A DNA stretch of 64,000 nucleotides from Atopsyche davidsoni (Eukaryota; Arthropoda; Insecta; Trichoptera; Hydrobiosidae). The notes under the pieces were generated by a model that did not search any database, was not told the DNA's origin, and worked only from the letters and a program-made list of their open reading frames with translations. Position 1 is the first letter of the stretch; every line of letters begins with the position of its first letter. Made by a program: the position numbers and the translations under genes. The stretch is taken from contig JAILWY010000023.1 of NCBI GenBank assembly GCA_022113835.1, positions 16,614,001 through 16,678,000 on the forward strand. Reading direction: 5' to 3'. This document shows positions 1-14,400 of the stretch, one piece after another.

Positions 1-3000
1 GTTTTGAATTTTAAAACCATTTCTCTTATAAATTTAACATTCACACTTTTTTTAATTAACAATAAACTAATATGTCACTTTTACTTTCTGTTAATAATTT
101 GGCATCGAATTCATTTTATCGGAAACCCTAATGATTATATTTTCTTTGGAACTTATCTTAACTCAGGGCGCTTTAAGACTCCTCTGAGTTTCGTTAAACT
201 TGTTTCTTTGGTAATCTGACACTGGACTCAAAGTTAGAAGCTAATTGACATACTTTCACGTGCTTCCTAACCTAAGGAATTTTAATCTTCCAATTGCAGT
301 TGTTCCTGTAAGTGTCTGAAACAAAAGCTGAAACCTTTTCTATTTTCTACGTATCCATCATTCTTTTTTAAGAAATTGCAAAAAAATTAACATAAAAGAT
401 GGTTCAATAAATATGTTTTTTTTCCACACCTAAAAGCAAAACATAAAACAGCCTACTATTTTACATTGATTTAATCCTAGAATCCCATGTGCATTAAAAT
501 TATTTATTTATTTGAAAATTTTGTAGTGTTTATAGGTTTACTACAAAACATGTACTCAAAAATATATCGAGTAACAATATATATATTTTTTTTATAAATT
601 TCCGTCACGTTTTTCTGTTCATATTATTTTTGAACGAAGCGTTAAATGTCCATAGAGAACAATTTAGTTTTATCACAGAGCTGTTAGATAAATTATTAAT
701 AACTATAGGTGTATCGGCAATTGTCCCAAAACTTTACAACTTTAAGCATAATTTTGCGGGAATTTATTGTCGAAGCGTGTAAAATTACATTTTGATTAAA
801 TCAGGACTTTGGAGGTCTCCCTACGATAATTAATAATTCATCTATAGTAATCCACGTCCGTTCACACCATTGTATGTGAATAAATGTTCCCGTATGTCTT
901 AGTTAGTCTGTCAACCTTTAGAACACTCAATGTTTCACTGAACACGTTTTAAAGACAAAATAAAAATTATCTGTTGTATACTTGATATTTTCGTAGAACG
1001 ATTTTCTAAGAAGTTGAATAAATTAAAGCCAATTTACAATCTATATAGTAGAACTTATTTATTTAGCTCAAAAAGAATTGATTTATCTTTGTATAAATTT
1101 GACTGATAACAGTGATAACGAATTCAGTATTATTCGAAGCAATATTTGCTTTAGTCATACACAGATTATTAGGAAGTAATTGTTCGATAGACAGATATAA
1201 AAGAGTACATTTGCTTAATTCCGTAGACAAGTTAATAGTTTTCAAATGTAAACGTAAAAATAATTTAACATACTATAGGCATTAACGCATTTTGTTTACT
1301 AAGCATCGTGATGACTCGAGTATATAAAAATCAATACAGTCTGAAAACTTTTACTTTTTTTTTATTAATTCAATGTGAATGTCGCTTTTGTAGCGGCCTT
1401 AAAAAGTAAAATATGTTTTATTTCAATTACAGAGCGTACTCAGGTACACAATAAATCGCACAGTGTAATTGAGTTTTTATGTAGCCGGTCATTTAGGGAC
1501 TATCTGAATCGCGATATTAAAAAAGCGAAGTCTTTCCACGCACGCCAATGCTTAATTACTAGACATTCGTGGAATATTTCACAGTGACATTTGGAGCAAA
1601 AGTATTTATTCCGTGCAAACTATTTTTCAGTCTGAAAATTAAGCTATTATTTTTTTACGGCCAAATTAAAATGGATACGCATTCTAATTAGACTTTTTGC
1701 CAAAATAATAACATTGTTAATTTAAACAAAGCTGCTGAGACTTTGAATAATTAATATTTTGATTCTCTTGAAAACATCAAGTGCTTATAAAATTATCTCA
1801 ATGCGTTTTGTTTTAATTGAGTTTATTCCGTTACACGACCTTTGTAAATTTATAAGTAAATGTATTTTTAATATTTTGCCTCCTATTTCAAACACTCCTC
1901 ATCGTTAATTAATGTATAACCAGTTAAATTTATAATATATAATGACTGCTAGATAATTCTGTATACTCAAGAAAATGCTTAGAATTGAAAGGATGATTTA
2001 GCATTCTAGGAGCTTTTGAATACCCTCCAGGGTTAAATATATACAAATTTACTAATGTATAATAAATTTAAATGATTTCAATTGAAATAGTTGAAATATT
2101 TATATTATTGATCAAAATATTAAAATAGTTCTAATTGGAGATGAAGAGAGAGTATTAGAAAGTATAAAAAAGTATTAGAAATATTCTTCTCGATTTAACC
2201 AAAAATTTCCAACGTTTCGACAAAAAAGACTGCTATAACCCTGACTGCTGGTTTTAAATATTTTTTAATTATTTTTTTATAAGCTCATCATATTTCAAAG
2301 TTACCAAAAACTATTCAAAACTCTTTAACAAAAATATAAAATACTATTTAATAACTTTTCGATAAACGCAGTGACTTTTCTATACTTATTACTGAGAAAT
2401 TAAAAGATATACATGCAAATATTCATAAAATTTTATATTTTTAATGAAACTCCAAAAATAATTTTAATCTAAAAGCACATTTTTTCGTCCAATCGCCATA
2501 TCCATAGAAATAAGAATCCTTTTTAACGTTAGTACAAAACAGCACTTCAAAACGTGCTCCCTAAAATAAAAAGTTATGTTATGGGAAATGAGATGGAACA
2601 ACCTATAACACCCAAGTGATGTTTTTACTTGTGTCTCCATAGTATTTTGTGATAAAATTCGAGATTCGAGATAAAAAATCAATTTATTTTTTTTGAAAAT
2701 CATTCAATGATTAAATACGCCCCATACAAACAACAGATTGGCAAAATGTCGATGTTTTCCATATAAACTATATAAGCTGGTTCTAATTAAATTACATTTA
2801 TTTTATTATTATAGGGGTAGGTGTATATACAATTCTTCATAGAAATAAACGATACATTTTTATTATGGCCACATAATTGATTTGATTACCCTTATAACGC
2901 AATAATGTAGTCTTAGCTTTAAAATTTTACTTCAGTTATTTTCGATAATTGAAGGACACCTCCTTGAGTTTAGATATACAACATTATCAAATACGATAAT

Positions 3001-4485
3001 TTAATTCATTAAAGGTCGAGATTGATGTTTTTTTTCAGATTGATTGTAGTTAAGCTGCCATGGTAATCTCTATCCGAAGACAGGCCCGTGAAGCGATTTA
3101 TATACCAGTGCTTTGAGATGAGTAAAATCCAAGAAATAACACTCCTCATGGCGTATTTAACGGATCCGTTACACAATTAATAAAACTCATTTGGTCTACA
3201 CAACCATATTAGGAAAAGTGCTACTGTTTCAATTACAGCTTTTTTAATATTTTCAAGGGTTGAGGTTACCAGTCTCATTAATAAACTATGACCCTAAAAA
3301 GATATTTCATGTACTTTTTTGAAAGTGCATGAAACTGCATGGATATAAACTACGCAGACTTTTCTTGAAATGGCATACGAAATATCAGCATATTTGACTA
3401 TACAATACACAGACCTTCTATAAAAACTATAAATTGGTGGCCATCACAGTATTCTAACAATCGTGAGGTCTGTGTATCATGCCAGTGTTTTTTTTTTTCA
3501 ATTTAATAAAAAAATTTAAAATTCTCCCACATGGTGGATCTCAGAAGAAAAAAAATCACTCTATGACACATATTTTGCCGGAAATGTAACAAGGCTGATA
3601 TAACCATAACCTCAACGAGAAGGTGGTTAATGGATACCTCGTTTAGATTATATGAGTTTTGATATTTCCCGCTAATGGAATAAATAAAAAAATAAAGACT
3701 TTCGATTTGAATCGTTGATAAAAATAAACTCACTATCAAATAATTTATTGAATAGTATTAAATATTATGCAAGTTTATTTTATGAGAAACCGTTACAATG
3801 TAACAATAAATTCCTATTGAATATAAAATCAATTTACAAGCTTTCGAAAAGAGTGAACCTTTATTCGATCGTTAACCTTTTATTTTAAAATGATATCATC
3901 TAACAAAAAAAGGCCTAATATGAATTTATACATTATAATATCAATCAAGTAGACAATATATTATTACAGACATATATGTATTATATATTATGTAAGCTTT
4001 TTATATAAGATATATAGCAAACTGCTGTGCCTAAATAAAATACCCCTTTTGTTTAGACACCCTTCGAACGCGTAACACTTATCTAAGGCTTCTAACAATG
4101 CAGCATTGAAGTGGTTCCTTTATTGTAAGTATTCCACTGTCACTTTAGCTTTATGTTATGAGAACACTAGCATCTGCGCGGCCAACAAACAACTCAGAAG
4201 CACTACCGGTATATTGTGTGGGTTAGGCTAGTTAAGGATAGGCTGTAATTTTGACTGAAACTTGTTACGGATAATTTTCTATAAGTTTGATATAAATATT
4301 TGAATAGTTCCTCAAACAGTAATACCATGTAATTTGAAGATCAAATATGACGATAATATAAATGTGAAGTACTTATTTTGTGAATGTTTTAAAAGTAATG
4401 TGATGTATTGATCAAATAAGATATTTTATTGAAATAAAAAGATGTCTATTTTTTTATTAAACATTACGGGTTTATTATATTATTA
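1..4485. other. AT-rich non-coding stretch
   Basis: No open frame here resembles a known protein; the few frames of 60-80 codons are low-complexity and AT-driven. There are many A or T runs and no clear splice-site and codon pattern. Apart from a short inverted repeat near 3405-3477, nothing recognisable was seen. It may be intergenic or part of a long intron. Confidence 0.6.
3405..3477. repeat. Short inverted repeat, MITE-like
   Basis: A perfect 12-bp inverted repeat (ATACACAGACCT at 3405-3416 and AGGTCTGTGTAT at 3466-3477) encloses about 50 bp. It could be the ends of a tiny MITE or a chance hairpin. No target duplication was found, so a mobile origin is only a guess. Confidence 0.35.
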
Positions 4486-4790
4486 CTAATATGATTAGGC
4501 ACATTAGTTCATACATAGAAGATGATTTAAAGAAACTCTCAGAAAAATATCATTGTGATTTGTGTGGGATTTGAACCCCACATCCCCTGGCTTACATGGC
4601 CGGTGTACTAGCCCTTGTACTAACGAATCACTTCCGTTCATCGAGAATTTTTAACAATCATACTCTACATATGAACCAATGTTCCCAGGGGATGTGGATT
4701 CAAATCAAACACAAATCACGATGATATTTTTCTGAAACTTTCTTTAAATCATCTTCTATGTATGAACTAATGTGCCTAATCATATTAGTT
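4486..4790. repeat. Head-to-head pair of tRNA-derived SINE-like copies
   Basis: Two arms of about 105 bp (4486-4590 and 4684-4790) are inverted copies of each other. Both carry the same tail, ending in 'GTGCCTAATCATATTAG' read outward. On the minus strand the left arm runs inward into a tRNA-like head (about 4640 to 4558). There the anticodon-arm-like segment CCGGCCATGTAAGCCAGG is followed by a T-arm with B box GGTTCAAATCC. This resembles tRNA-Thr(TGT) as I recall it. The right arm lacks most of the head. The pair can be read as two SINE copies in inverted orientation or as one foldback element. The tRNA-like part is degenerate (A box not clean, U33 replaced by A), so it is not a working tRNA gene. 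Confidence 0.6.
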
Positions 4791-7700
4791 ATAGAAATAA
4801 AAAGAAACACTTGAAGATATGGAGTGAATCTTAAAAAAATTTGCTCTGATTCGAAGGTACTTCTAAATAAATAATTTCAGTTATAAATGTTTGCAATTAT
4901 TCCAGGAAGTTACCTTAAAAGTATTCTCGATAAACGCCACTTCCGGTTTGGAAATCCACCGATCTCCGGGGGTGGCGATCGACTTCGTTCGGTGAAATCC
5001 GTAGACCATTAAATCCCCGCCGAAGACTGAAGTCCCGCGCTGTAGACGCAAAGCCTTTGCGACTATAACGCCTTACTTACGGAAAGGTGACAAATTATCT
5101 AGTCTAGACATTCTGTTCACACCTGTATAGGTGAGAGCGCATAGACCAGGACTTTTCAAACGACAGCGGTTATTTTTTCTCGTTAAACGATATCTGATAT
5201 TATCATTTCTGATTTTTGCATGCATATAGTCTGTAACATGATATTTTAAAATACGAAGCAGGTATTAATTATATAAACTATGCGATACTTTCGATTTCTA
5301 TCATATTTATGTACGATTATTGTTTGCGTAGAATTTTGTTTTTTTTTTACATCAAAGAACGGCTTACTTAGACATATTGATTATATTTTCAATTCCACGA
5401 AGGTTCTCCTTTGATGGTAAGCAATTTTTCTTTCTTTACAGATTTCTGCTTGTAGAGATACTAAACTGAAGTAGCAAGACAAATCACGTGTACTTAATTG
5501 TGATTTATTTTTCCTTGTAAAGGTTTTTTTCCTTGTCCGTATCCCACACACATCTATTGAATAACATTCATACAAGTTTTATGAAATACTTAACAAAAAA
5601 TTTTGATGGTAAAACCACTGGCACCGTTCATTGATCCTTATACTTAATTTAATGAAACAGCTGTTGTCCTCTGCGTTTTAAAATTAAAACGTCGATTTGT
5701 TTCAAACTTTGTAATAAGAGTTTAAAAATACACGTCCCATTTTATATTTTTCTCTAGAATTAATACATTATGTTAGGGGATGGAAATAGAAAAAGTACGG
5801 AATAATGCTAATTTTCTTTCTTCGTTACTTAGTCGTTTTTTTTTCAGTCCTGAAGGTTTCAATTTGCCTGAGCTTGAACGCAATTTAAAAATCCTCAAGA
5901 ATTATTGATCATGTCGAAATTATTATCAGATCAGGCTATCTAGAAGGTGCTTTATCTTCTTGTGTTTTTTCATTATTTCAGTTTTGATTAGGCTTTATCA
6001 AGTTTTAAAGCTAAATATAACGCTTTAGTATGTACTATTCAAATTTTTTTAGAAATGCAATACTTAAAAATATTTTTTTACTTTGTATTTATAATTTTAG
6101 AACCTTTAAGTATTATTAATAATTTTTTTTATACATCAATATTATTTGTTAAAAATATAACTGCAAAAACAAATAATACTGTTTTTTAAAAAAATCATCG
6201 GTTACCATAGTTTCATAATTAATCTATTGACTAGGAAATTTGAGCAATTAGAGAAATTTCACTTTTTGATGAATTATGTGAACTTTCCCAAAAAAAAAAT
6301 TTAGAATTATTTTAAGCATTCGTCCAACGTTTAAGAAATAGGGATTGTTATAAATTGAAACTGAATCTTATATATCAAGTTTTTAAAATCAATTCAATCA
6401 ATGCTTTAAGTGAAAAAAAAATAATAATAATTCTGCATCCTGTAAATAAATTTAAGGTGTTTCCGGTGAATTTAAGCCTATGAGAATTTAAATTCGATAA
6501 AATATCCTGAAAACTATTCGAATACTCCACATCAGCTATAAACCTCACGTTTTCAATGAGGAACTATTTCTTTAATCGGAATTTGTCCTCGACTGTAACG
6601 CCCAACTAGTTTCAGTCGACTAAACTATCGTTTGAATACAATCCGCAAACGTGCGATCTCTCATAGTTCGTAAAGTAAAAATCTCCGATCATATTTCCCA
6701 CGAACGTTAACTCCCCCGAAAGCTACACAGATAGTGGCGTAACTTTTGGGTTACCAGCTAAAACGGAAGGAGTGTGGGTGTATAATTCGGTTACAGGGTA
6801 GGAACGTGCGGGGTAGTCGGGGATACTTAGCATGAGAGACAGCATATGTAGGGCTTTTTTACATTGACGGAGTAGTTACGTTCAGGACAGATGGAATGTG
6901 TACGTGAGAAGGGTGAGATATTCACGGTATTGTTTATATATTTTATTTTAGTTTTAAATTTGTGACAACCAAAAAGAAACAATTTAAAAACTACCATCCG
7001 AAAAATAACATTTTTTTTTATACAGCATTATCCTTTAGTATTTAATGTAAAAACAGATTTGTGAACGCTCTTTTAGTTTACGCGTTTAAAATATTTCAAC
7101 TGCTGAAAAAACATCTCCAATGTGGTTCTGAATTATTGCATTTGTGTTTTGGCCATGAAAGCTTAGAGAGATTTATTACAATTGGAAACATTTCGAACGA
7201 GAAATCTCTTCGGAGATCATTGTCAAGATGACCAGACACAATCAATCAGATTGTCAAACCAGTAGAAGGCAGCAGAATTGCGACGGTCTAATTTAAGAAA
7301 AAACTTAAATACCTTCTTATCTAATTCAGATCCGTTCCCTTTAGGATAACTCATCAATTTTAAAAACAAAACATAACAATATGTAATACAATCATCACAG
7401 TGTTTATTCTTTGAGATTATTCTATGACGATGATTGCAGTACCAGGACCGAAACGTTGGAAGATACAAAGTACTATTAGCACAACATGCGAAAAATCATA
7501 AAATTAGAGGTAATGAAACTATTTTACAGTTATTTTATTGATCATTTGTTTATATGCTGATTTTTATTATATTCTCTCGGAGATCAGAAAGAACTCGTGT
7601 AAAATCAGGCAATTCGATGTGTGCACACCGTAGAAATGCTAAAAGTATTTCTCTCTTATAAGAGCTAAATTATTCAGCAGAATAAGTCACAAACTAAACA

Positions 7701-10700
7701 AATTGCCCCCCCTGAAGGGCGGGTTTCAGCGCTCCCGGAGAAGCCTTGAGCGAGTAATGAATGGACTGATTGTACGGAGATGGACAAGGGACGGCGGCTC
7801 CGTAACGAATAACCAAACGGACGGTTTAAATTAACAACATTTTTCACGTTTGCAGGGTTGCCAGTAAAAAAAAACACCGCAGTAAAATTAAAAAAATATA
7901 TTATCTATGTTAAATTTTCAATAAGTGATAAAGAATTAACACGTTGTAACATTTTAAAATATTTTTTGGACGTGTCTTCAGATCAAATCACTATTAATGT
8001 GCTTCCTTTGTAACACTTATGTTATATTTAATATATAACTAAAAACCTCATAAGTATAATTTTAGGTGTATTTATATTTGAGACAGCTAGAAAATGTGTT
8101 TGATTGAGGTTGAATAATAAAATTGACGCACTGATATTAAAACACAAACAGCCATTAATATTTAGCTTTATATAAGTATATTAAAAAAAACACACATTTA
8201 TTCAAAAAGATAATTTTAAAAAAGGTTAAATATTATTATTTTTTTATTTTAAGTTATAAAATAATAATTCCGAAGAAAAAAGTCAGCAAAACAGGGTCAA
8301 GATCTACAAACCTTGCGTATTTTGCCCCCAGCTGCTGACGAAAACCCAGATTTTCAGATGTAAATAACTTCTGTAAACACGAGGAAGAATGAGGGATGAA
8401 AGCAATCATAACTTTGATTTGAGTCAAAAGTACTACCCCACTACCCCCGCAGCCTTTGAATTCGAGTATATATTTTTTCCCGAGATAAAACTCTTTTTTT
8501 CAAACGTCGGAATACATCACGTGAATTTTCAAAATGAATAAAATACAGAATGATTTTGTAAATATGATGAGACTTCAAAATTTTTATGAATCAATTTTTT
8601 CTCATATTTTTTCATTGTTTACTGTTGTACCAATTTATTTTTATTAAAAAAAATTATAACCCAATTTTGATTTACATTTGAAATGTATGAGCTTACACAT
8701 ATACATATCTTTATTTATTAAAATTTTAATCTAAAGTGTTCTAGTTTTTTTACATATTTTTTTATAATATTTTAGGATAAAAATTGGCTGAAGAATATGT
8801 CATGAAGAATAAAACCTAATAAGCAATCTCCCTAAGCGATAAGTTGCGATTGCGATTGAGTCGGGGGTGTTATTTTCAAATTGAGCTTTTTATATTTGTT
8901 CTTTAAAACGAAAGTAAGTTAATTAAAAATATAATCACGCTTAGCGAACCTTACAATATTTTTACTGCAAATTTTTAGTCAGTCGAAAATCGAAAAATTG
9001 TCGACACGCTCATGAAGCTTTTAGCAAAGTAATGATCGAAAGCTTACGCAAGGTGTTCGTGCCCAAAACATGGTCAGCGTTAGAAAATAAAAAAAAAACC
9101 CGCAAAAGATTTTATCGTAATTAACTGTGTTTCTTTTTTAAAATGGCCTATTCTTCAAAACCGACAAATCTTTTCCCGTGACGTGCTTGTCAAAATGCTC
9201 CAAACTTCAATGATAAATCACTGACAGCCAACAGTTGTGGCTCAGAAGTAAAACATAAAAAAAAAACAACAAGCGCCGCTGACACTGCCGCTTCCGGCGC
9301 GCCAGTCCGGAAACCTGAAATTCGAATTTCAATATTCAAATTTCGAATTCGCACGGCCCGAACGGAAACCGATTCCATTTTGAAACTAACTTCCGGCCTG
9401 GGCTGTCGGCGCGGCGCGTCTTGCCGTGAAGGCTGAAATTCTGTGTGCGATTCGCAACCTCAGCAGGTGTGTCGTGAAATATTAGGTATTACAGGTGTTG
9501 GCGCAGTGTCATCTCGTCACGTCACGGTACGCTAATTGAAAATTGAAAAAAAATACATCCGGAAATATGTGGAATTGTTTTTTCATGAGAAAAAGTATTT
9601 ACCTTTTTTGTATTACAATCATACCGATATTGAATTTTTTAAATATATTTTTAATATATCAATAAGAAAAAAATACTAAGACTTACTTTGTTGCATATCA
9701 ATACACCATGATAATTTTTGCTTTAATAAAATAAAATATTTTATGTAATTTCCCGTCATTTTTTGTTTTTGTTTTACATATAAATTTATCTGTATATGTA
9801 CTCTCCAACTCTTCTCTTGAAACCCATTAAGTAACGTGATACCAAATTAATAAACAAAACTCAAAATTACTTTCATATTAGTTTATTATTTCGCTTTAGA
9901 AATTTGAATCGGTGTACCGTGAATATCGCATTGCTAATTAAAATAAATATTGTATAAACGAGTGAACTTATAGAGACCAGAAACCTTTAAAAATATTTAT
10001 TATCAAATTAATCAACAGGTGAAATCGGATATCATGAATATCTTGAAAAACAAAGCTGCGGTTATATTTATTCCATGAAATTATTAATCACTTCAGAAAA
10101 CTTTGGGTAAGCATTAACTTTTAGTTGTTGTAAAATTTAATAATATAATGGAGAAAACAAAACAACCTATTCTTAGTTTGTTTCTACAAACAAAAAAAAT
10201 AACCGTGAACCACTAAAAAGAATAAAGCCTTATCCAGATATAAATTTCGAGCCAAAAAACAACTCCCGTTGGAGAAACTAATTGGAAGAGTAAAATTTAT
10301 TGTATTTTTAGGAAAATATTTCTAGGAAATTGTTCCAATTTCTTTTTGTAATATTAAGAAAAAAGTTGGAAATCTCCCATTCTAAATAAATTTTGAATGA
10401 TTAGTCGATTCTTAGTATAAGAAAATTGAATTAAAAAAAGGGTAAGTAAATATCTACTAGAAAGTAGAGGTGCCAAAAACAAAAGCATGAAAAAGGCTTT
10501 TTTTTTACAAGATATTTGACTAACCTTTAAATATTCATATCATTGTCAGTTTAATGACACTTTATTTTTTAAGTTTTTCATAAGCATTTGATTTTTACCT
10601 AATAAATTCCACAAATCATATAAAAGTCTATTATTATCGAACATCGTAACAACAACAGATCTTCGTGAAATTTTTTTTTGATAATTGAACATCCTTGCAA

Positions 10701-11394
10701 TTAAACTATTTTATAAATAAATAAAATCTTTTTCTACGAGAATTGGGGCACATAAGTGGTGTTGATTTTGTCCGCAAGGGATAATTATCCAAACACATCC
10801 CACGTCCTCTCTACCCTTACGTGTAACCTTTCTATAAAGTCACTTCTAGTTTACTTACCATACCACCTTTACTAACTCAACATTTCAAAATAATTTATAC
10901 CAAAATAGTATGCTACAATTGCTAACAGACTCAAAGCTATCCTTTTTGGAATTAATTTGTTAAATATACTAATTAAAGTTTATGAATAAGCAACGGTTTA
11001 AAAATTGTAACTTTAACTACAAACTACTATAACTAGTTTTAAAGGGTTTTCGAACGTTCTAGAAAAAGTTTTCACTATGAAGTCAGCTTTTTTTATTATT
11101 TATTTCTATACTAAGTGTTATCATTGCATATCTCTCGTTCCCTTTCCCACCTAGAAACTTCAAACAGGAAGTCACAGATGCGCGCCTTATTTTTTATGAA
11201 AAAACGACAGCATGCCTCCAAATAAAATTAATTTAGGGGTGAATTAAAAATATGCAACTTTTTGATCTTTATTTGATTGTATTTCATTATTATACATACG
11301 ATTCTTATAAAAATATAAAAGTCTTGATAATTCTAAATCCTTTAATATTTTTGATATTTTATATAAATTTCTTTAGTGATTTTTCCATTTTTTT
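4791..11394. other. AT-rich non-coding stretch with GC-richer patches
   Basis: No gene was recognised. GC-richer patches stand out at about 4915-5110, 6585-6860, 7690-7860 and 9180-9540. The last includes GC-rich blocks beside a TTCGAA-type palindromic run near 9318-9350. Frames across these patches are short and share no recognisable protein motif. They could be conserved non-coding elements, promoter-like CpG patches or old repeats; sequence alone does not decide. Confidence 0.5.
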
Positions 11395-11480
11395 ATTATT
11401 TGATAATACCAACGTAACATGATGGCAAAACCAATCACCTGTAAAATGAAAAATGTGGAAAAATCACAAACTGTTTATTT
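11395..11480 (+). mobile_element. Degenerate Penelope-like terminal fragment
   Basis: The segment reads TGATAATACCAACGTAACAT, then a mutated partner of the helix, then ACCAATCAC and a GTGGAAAAATCAC tail. It matches position by position the terminal module seen better preserved at 17488-17560 and 32454-32530. Both helix strands have decayed, so this is an old copy. No coding part is left. Confidence 0.55.
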
Positions 11481-14400
11481 AACATAAGTTTCATGAAAAC
11501 TGTCACAAAAGGCAGTTTAAATAATGTATGTTTAAGTATCAATTATTTAAATTATTAATAAAAACTAAAAGTATTTCTTTATCCAATGAAAATCTATTTG
11601 ATTTATAGTTACCACGAGAAAACCCTAAGCAATGAAAATATAAACAAATAGTTCAATTACTTTGCAAGGTATATATATAATTAACATGATAAATTACTAA
11701 CTCCTGTTTATTTTTTTATTTATAAATTTGAAAATGTAAAGTTCATATTTTATTTAAATAATTTATATAAAAATATAGTAAATTTCGGATCTTCCTTCAT
11801 ATTCATAAATTTTACTAACATGAAATCACCAAAAAAATTCAAAATGTCTGGAGCGTCTCTTGAACATGATCCTGGGGGATGATCGTAGCTGTGATAATTA
11901 GCTACCCCTGCCTTCAGTCTGGTCCCGAGTCTAGACCAGGGGAGCGCAAGCGAGGTTCTATTTATCAGGGGTCAAATTACTAATATAATTACTGAGCATA
12001 TATCAAATGCGCGTAGCATTTGATATATTCTACACAACGTGTTCTAATAAGTTACATAAATTATTTGAAATTATTAAATACCAGTAACTTGGGTAAAAAA
12101 AATATTTTGTCAATTTCAAATACACCCAATATTAATATAAGTTTATATATACACAATATTCGGAGTACTATCTCAGAATGCATACATATCATTTTTACTT
12201 TTCTAAATTCTTATTGATAAAATCCACTCGCAATCTTAGAGACAATGCTAGAAACTGTTTTATTTTTAAGGTCAGAAAATAAAGCATTAATGTGTTGCTC
12301 ATTTCATAGTGTGAAGGTAATATTTTCGATATCTTCCATAACAGCCTCCCACTTTCACGTGGTGTTGTTCTCGTTCTTGTTTTTAGATTAAATGAGCTTG
12401 GATGTCTTCTCCTCGTGGAATAAAAAAAGTATAACTCTAAGCCATTTATTTACACTTTATATATGTGAATAAAATCAACAGTGTATTTTACTAGGAAAAA
12501 CATTATATTCAAAGCTTTAGGTTTCCTTTGAAAATCCTCAAAACACGACATATCCCAATTGGGGTGCATATTGACAGCTGGTTTCATATACAAATAAAGC
12601 AATGTGTACATTTTATTAGACGGAGCTTTATTACCCACCCCGCTTAAACCGGGGAATTAATACGGCTTCTTTTGTCAATAGAGCCTCATCCCCTCTAAGC
12701 CTCTCTTTGGGGATGTTTGGACCTCTTTATGGGCATGAATACGGTATGTTAAATTTTGTTTTACTACAAAGTAGATAATCTCCATTGTTGGAAGAGGTAA
12801 ACATGCATTTTTATAACCGCTCTCTTTTAACGAGAGCTTATTTTCAAATTAACAATGAGATAAACCCATCAAAGTTTTAATAAAGCTATAAAAAATATAA
12901 CCAATTTTAACAAAAGATGCAACTTACTTAAAATTATGAATGGTAAAAAATTTAATATTATATATTTAAATAAATGAAATAGGCCAACTTGTTTTATCAT
13001 TTCTATCACTAACTGTTCTCTAAAGAAAATAGTTAGTGCCTATCACAAACAAATTTTTAGATGAAATCCTCAAATAATTTATTAACTTTATATATTTTAA
13101 TAAGAAATCAAAAAATAAAATTGCTAATACTTCCACTCAATTCTAATATCCTTTTTACAAATTATTTCAATTTTAACCCTCCATTTGCTATTTCTTCAGT
13201 TAATTTTTTTATTTATTTAAATATAATTCAATAAAAAAAGTTCCCGTCTTTGAACAGAAGCAACAAAAAAAAATAAACATTACTGTATAATTTTAAGTAC
13301 TTGATAAAAACAAATATTTTTACAGAGAGTTCTTGGAAATGTTACCACTTTTTTCTAGCTAATATACACAGTATTTTTACCGAATAAATAAATATAACTT
13401 AAGTAATACTTGCTTTGAATTTTGCATAAATAACTCATTTGACATAACATCCATGCTTAAAAATATTCATCGAGGTGTCCCTGTCTCTTACATACAAACA
13501 AAATCTTTTCAATACTAAATTTTAGAATTGTCATGCGTTTAATATTAGTACTCATTTTAATTACTATCCGCGTTTTGATAATTTTAGCCAAGAGTCTTTA
13601 AACAACGCTAGTCAGTTATGGTAGAAAACATAATATAAAAATCAAAACACCTGCTATTTAATCACACTCGTGAATCCCTTTAAAAAATGCAAAACAAAAA
13701 GGAAAAGGTTTCAGCTAAAAATTATTTTTAACGACTCATTTAAATTATATACAAAAATCTAATTTCGTCTGAGCCGGATGAGACATTTCAGCTAAAATAT
13801 ACAAGAGCCGCACTCGTATTTAATATCGCCTTGTATTATTCCGCTAAGCAAAATCAGAACCGGACTTGGGCTAATAAAAGCCCGGCCAGGGGCAGCGCGT
13901 CTCTTAAATAATAATATCGAGGCTTAATATTGTTTGTATTCATAATGAAAGGGGTAATGAATATTCCTCGGAATATTTAAAACGCGAGTGTAAAGAAGCT
14001 TTCAGGAAATTAGCTGCTATTAATTGAAATTCAAATTCCGGTTGTGATAATGAATGTATAATCGTTAATTATTTGCATAATATTTTACAAACTTAGCTAT
14101 AACAACGTAAATTACTAATCACTCAAAAATTATGATTGATATATATTTTTTATTTAATAAAGCTTTAAAATTATTTCTGCTTGTAATTTGCTTAAAACTA
14201 ACTGTAGATAATGAATTTTAACTCCACCTGTGTCGCAAAAAATATTTCGATATCATATTTCATACGATCTTTGTGTCTATCTTTTTGTTTCGTGTGTAAA
14301 TCGATTGCCTAAAAATACACATTAAATTCTTAATAACGCTGTTTGTATGTTAAAATAAACAAATAAGTAGATAAACTGTTTTTGTTTATTAAATTCACTC

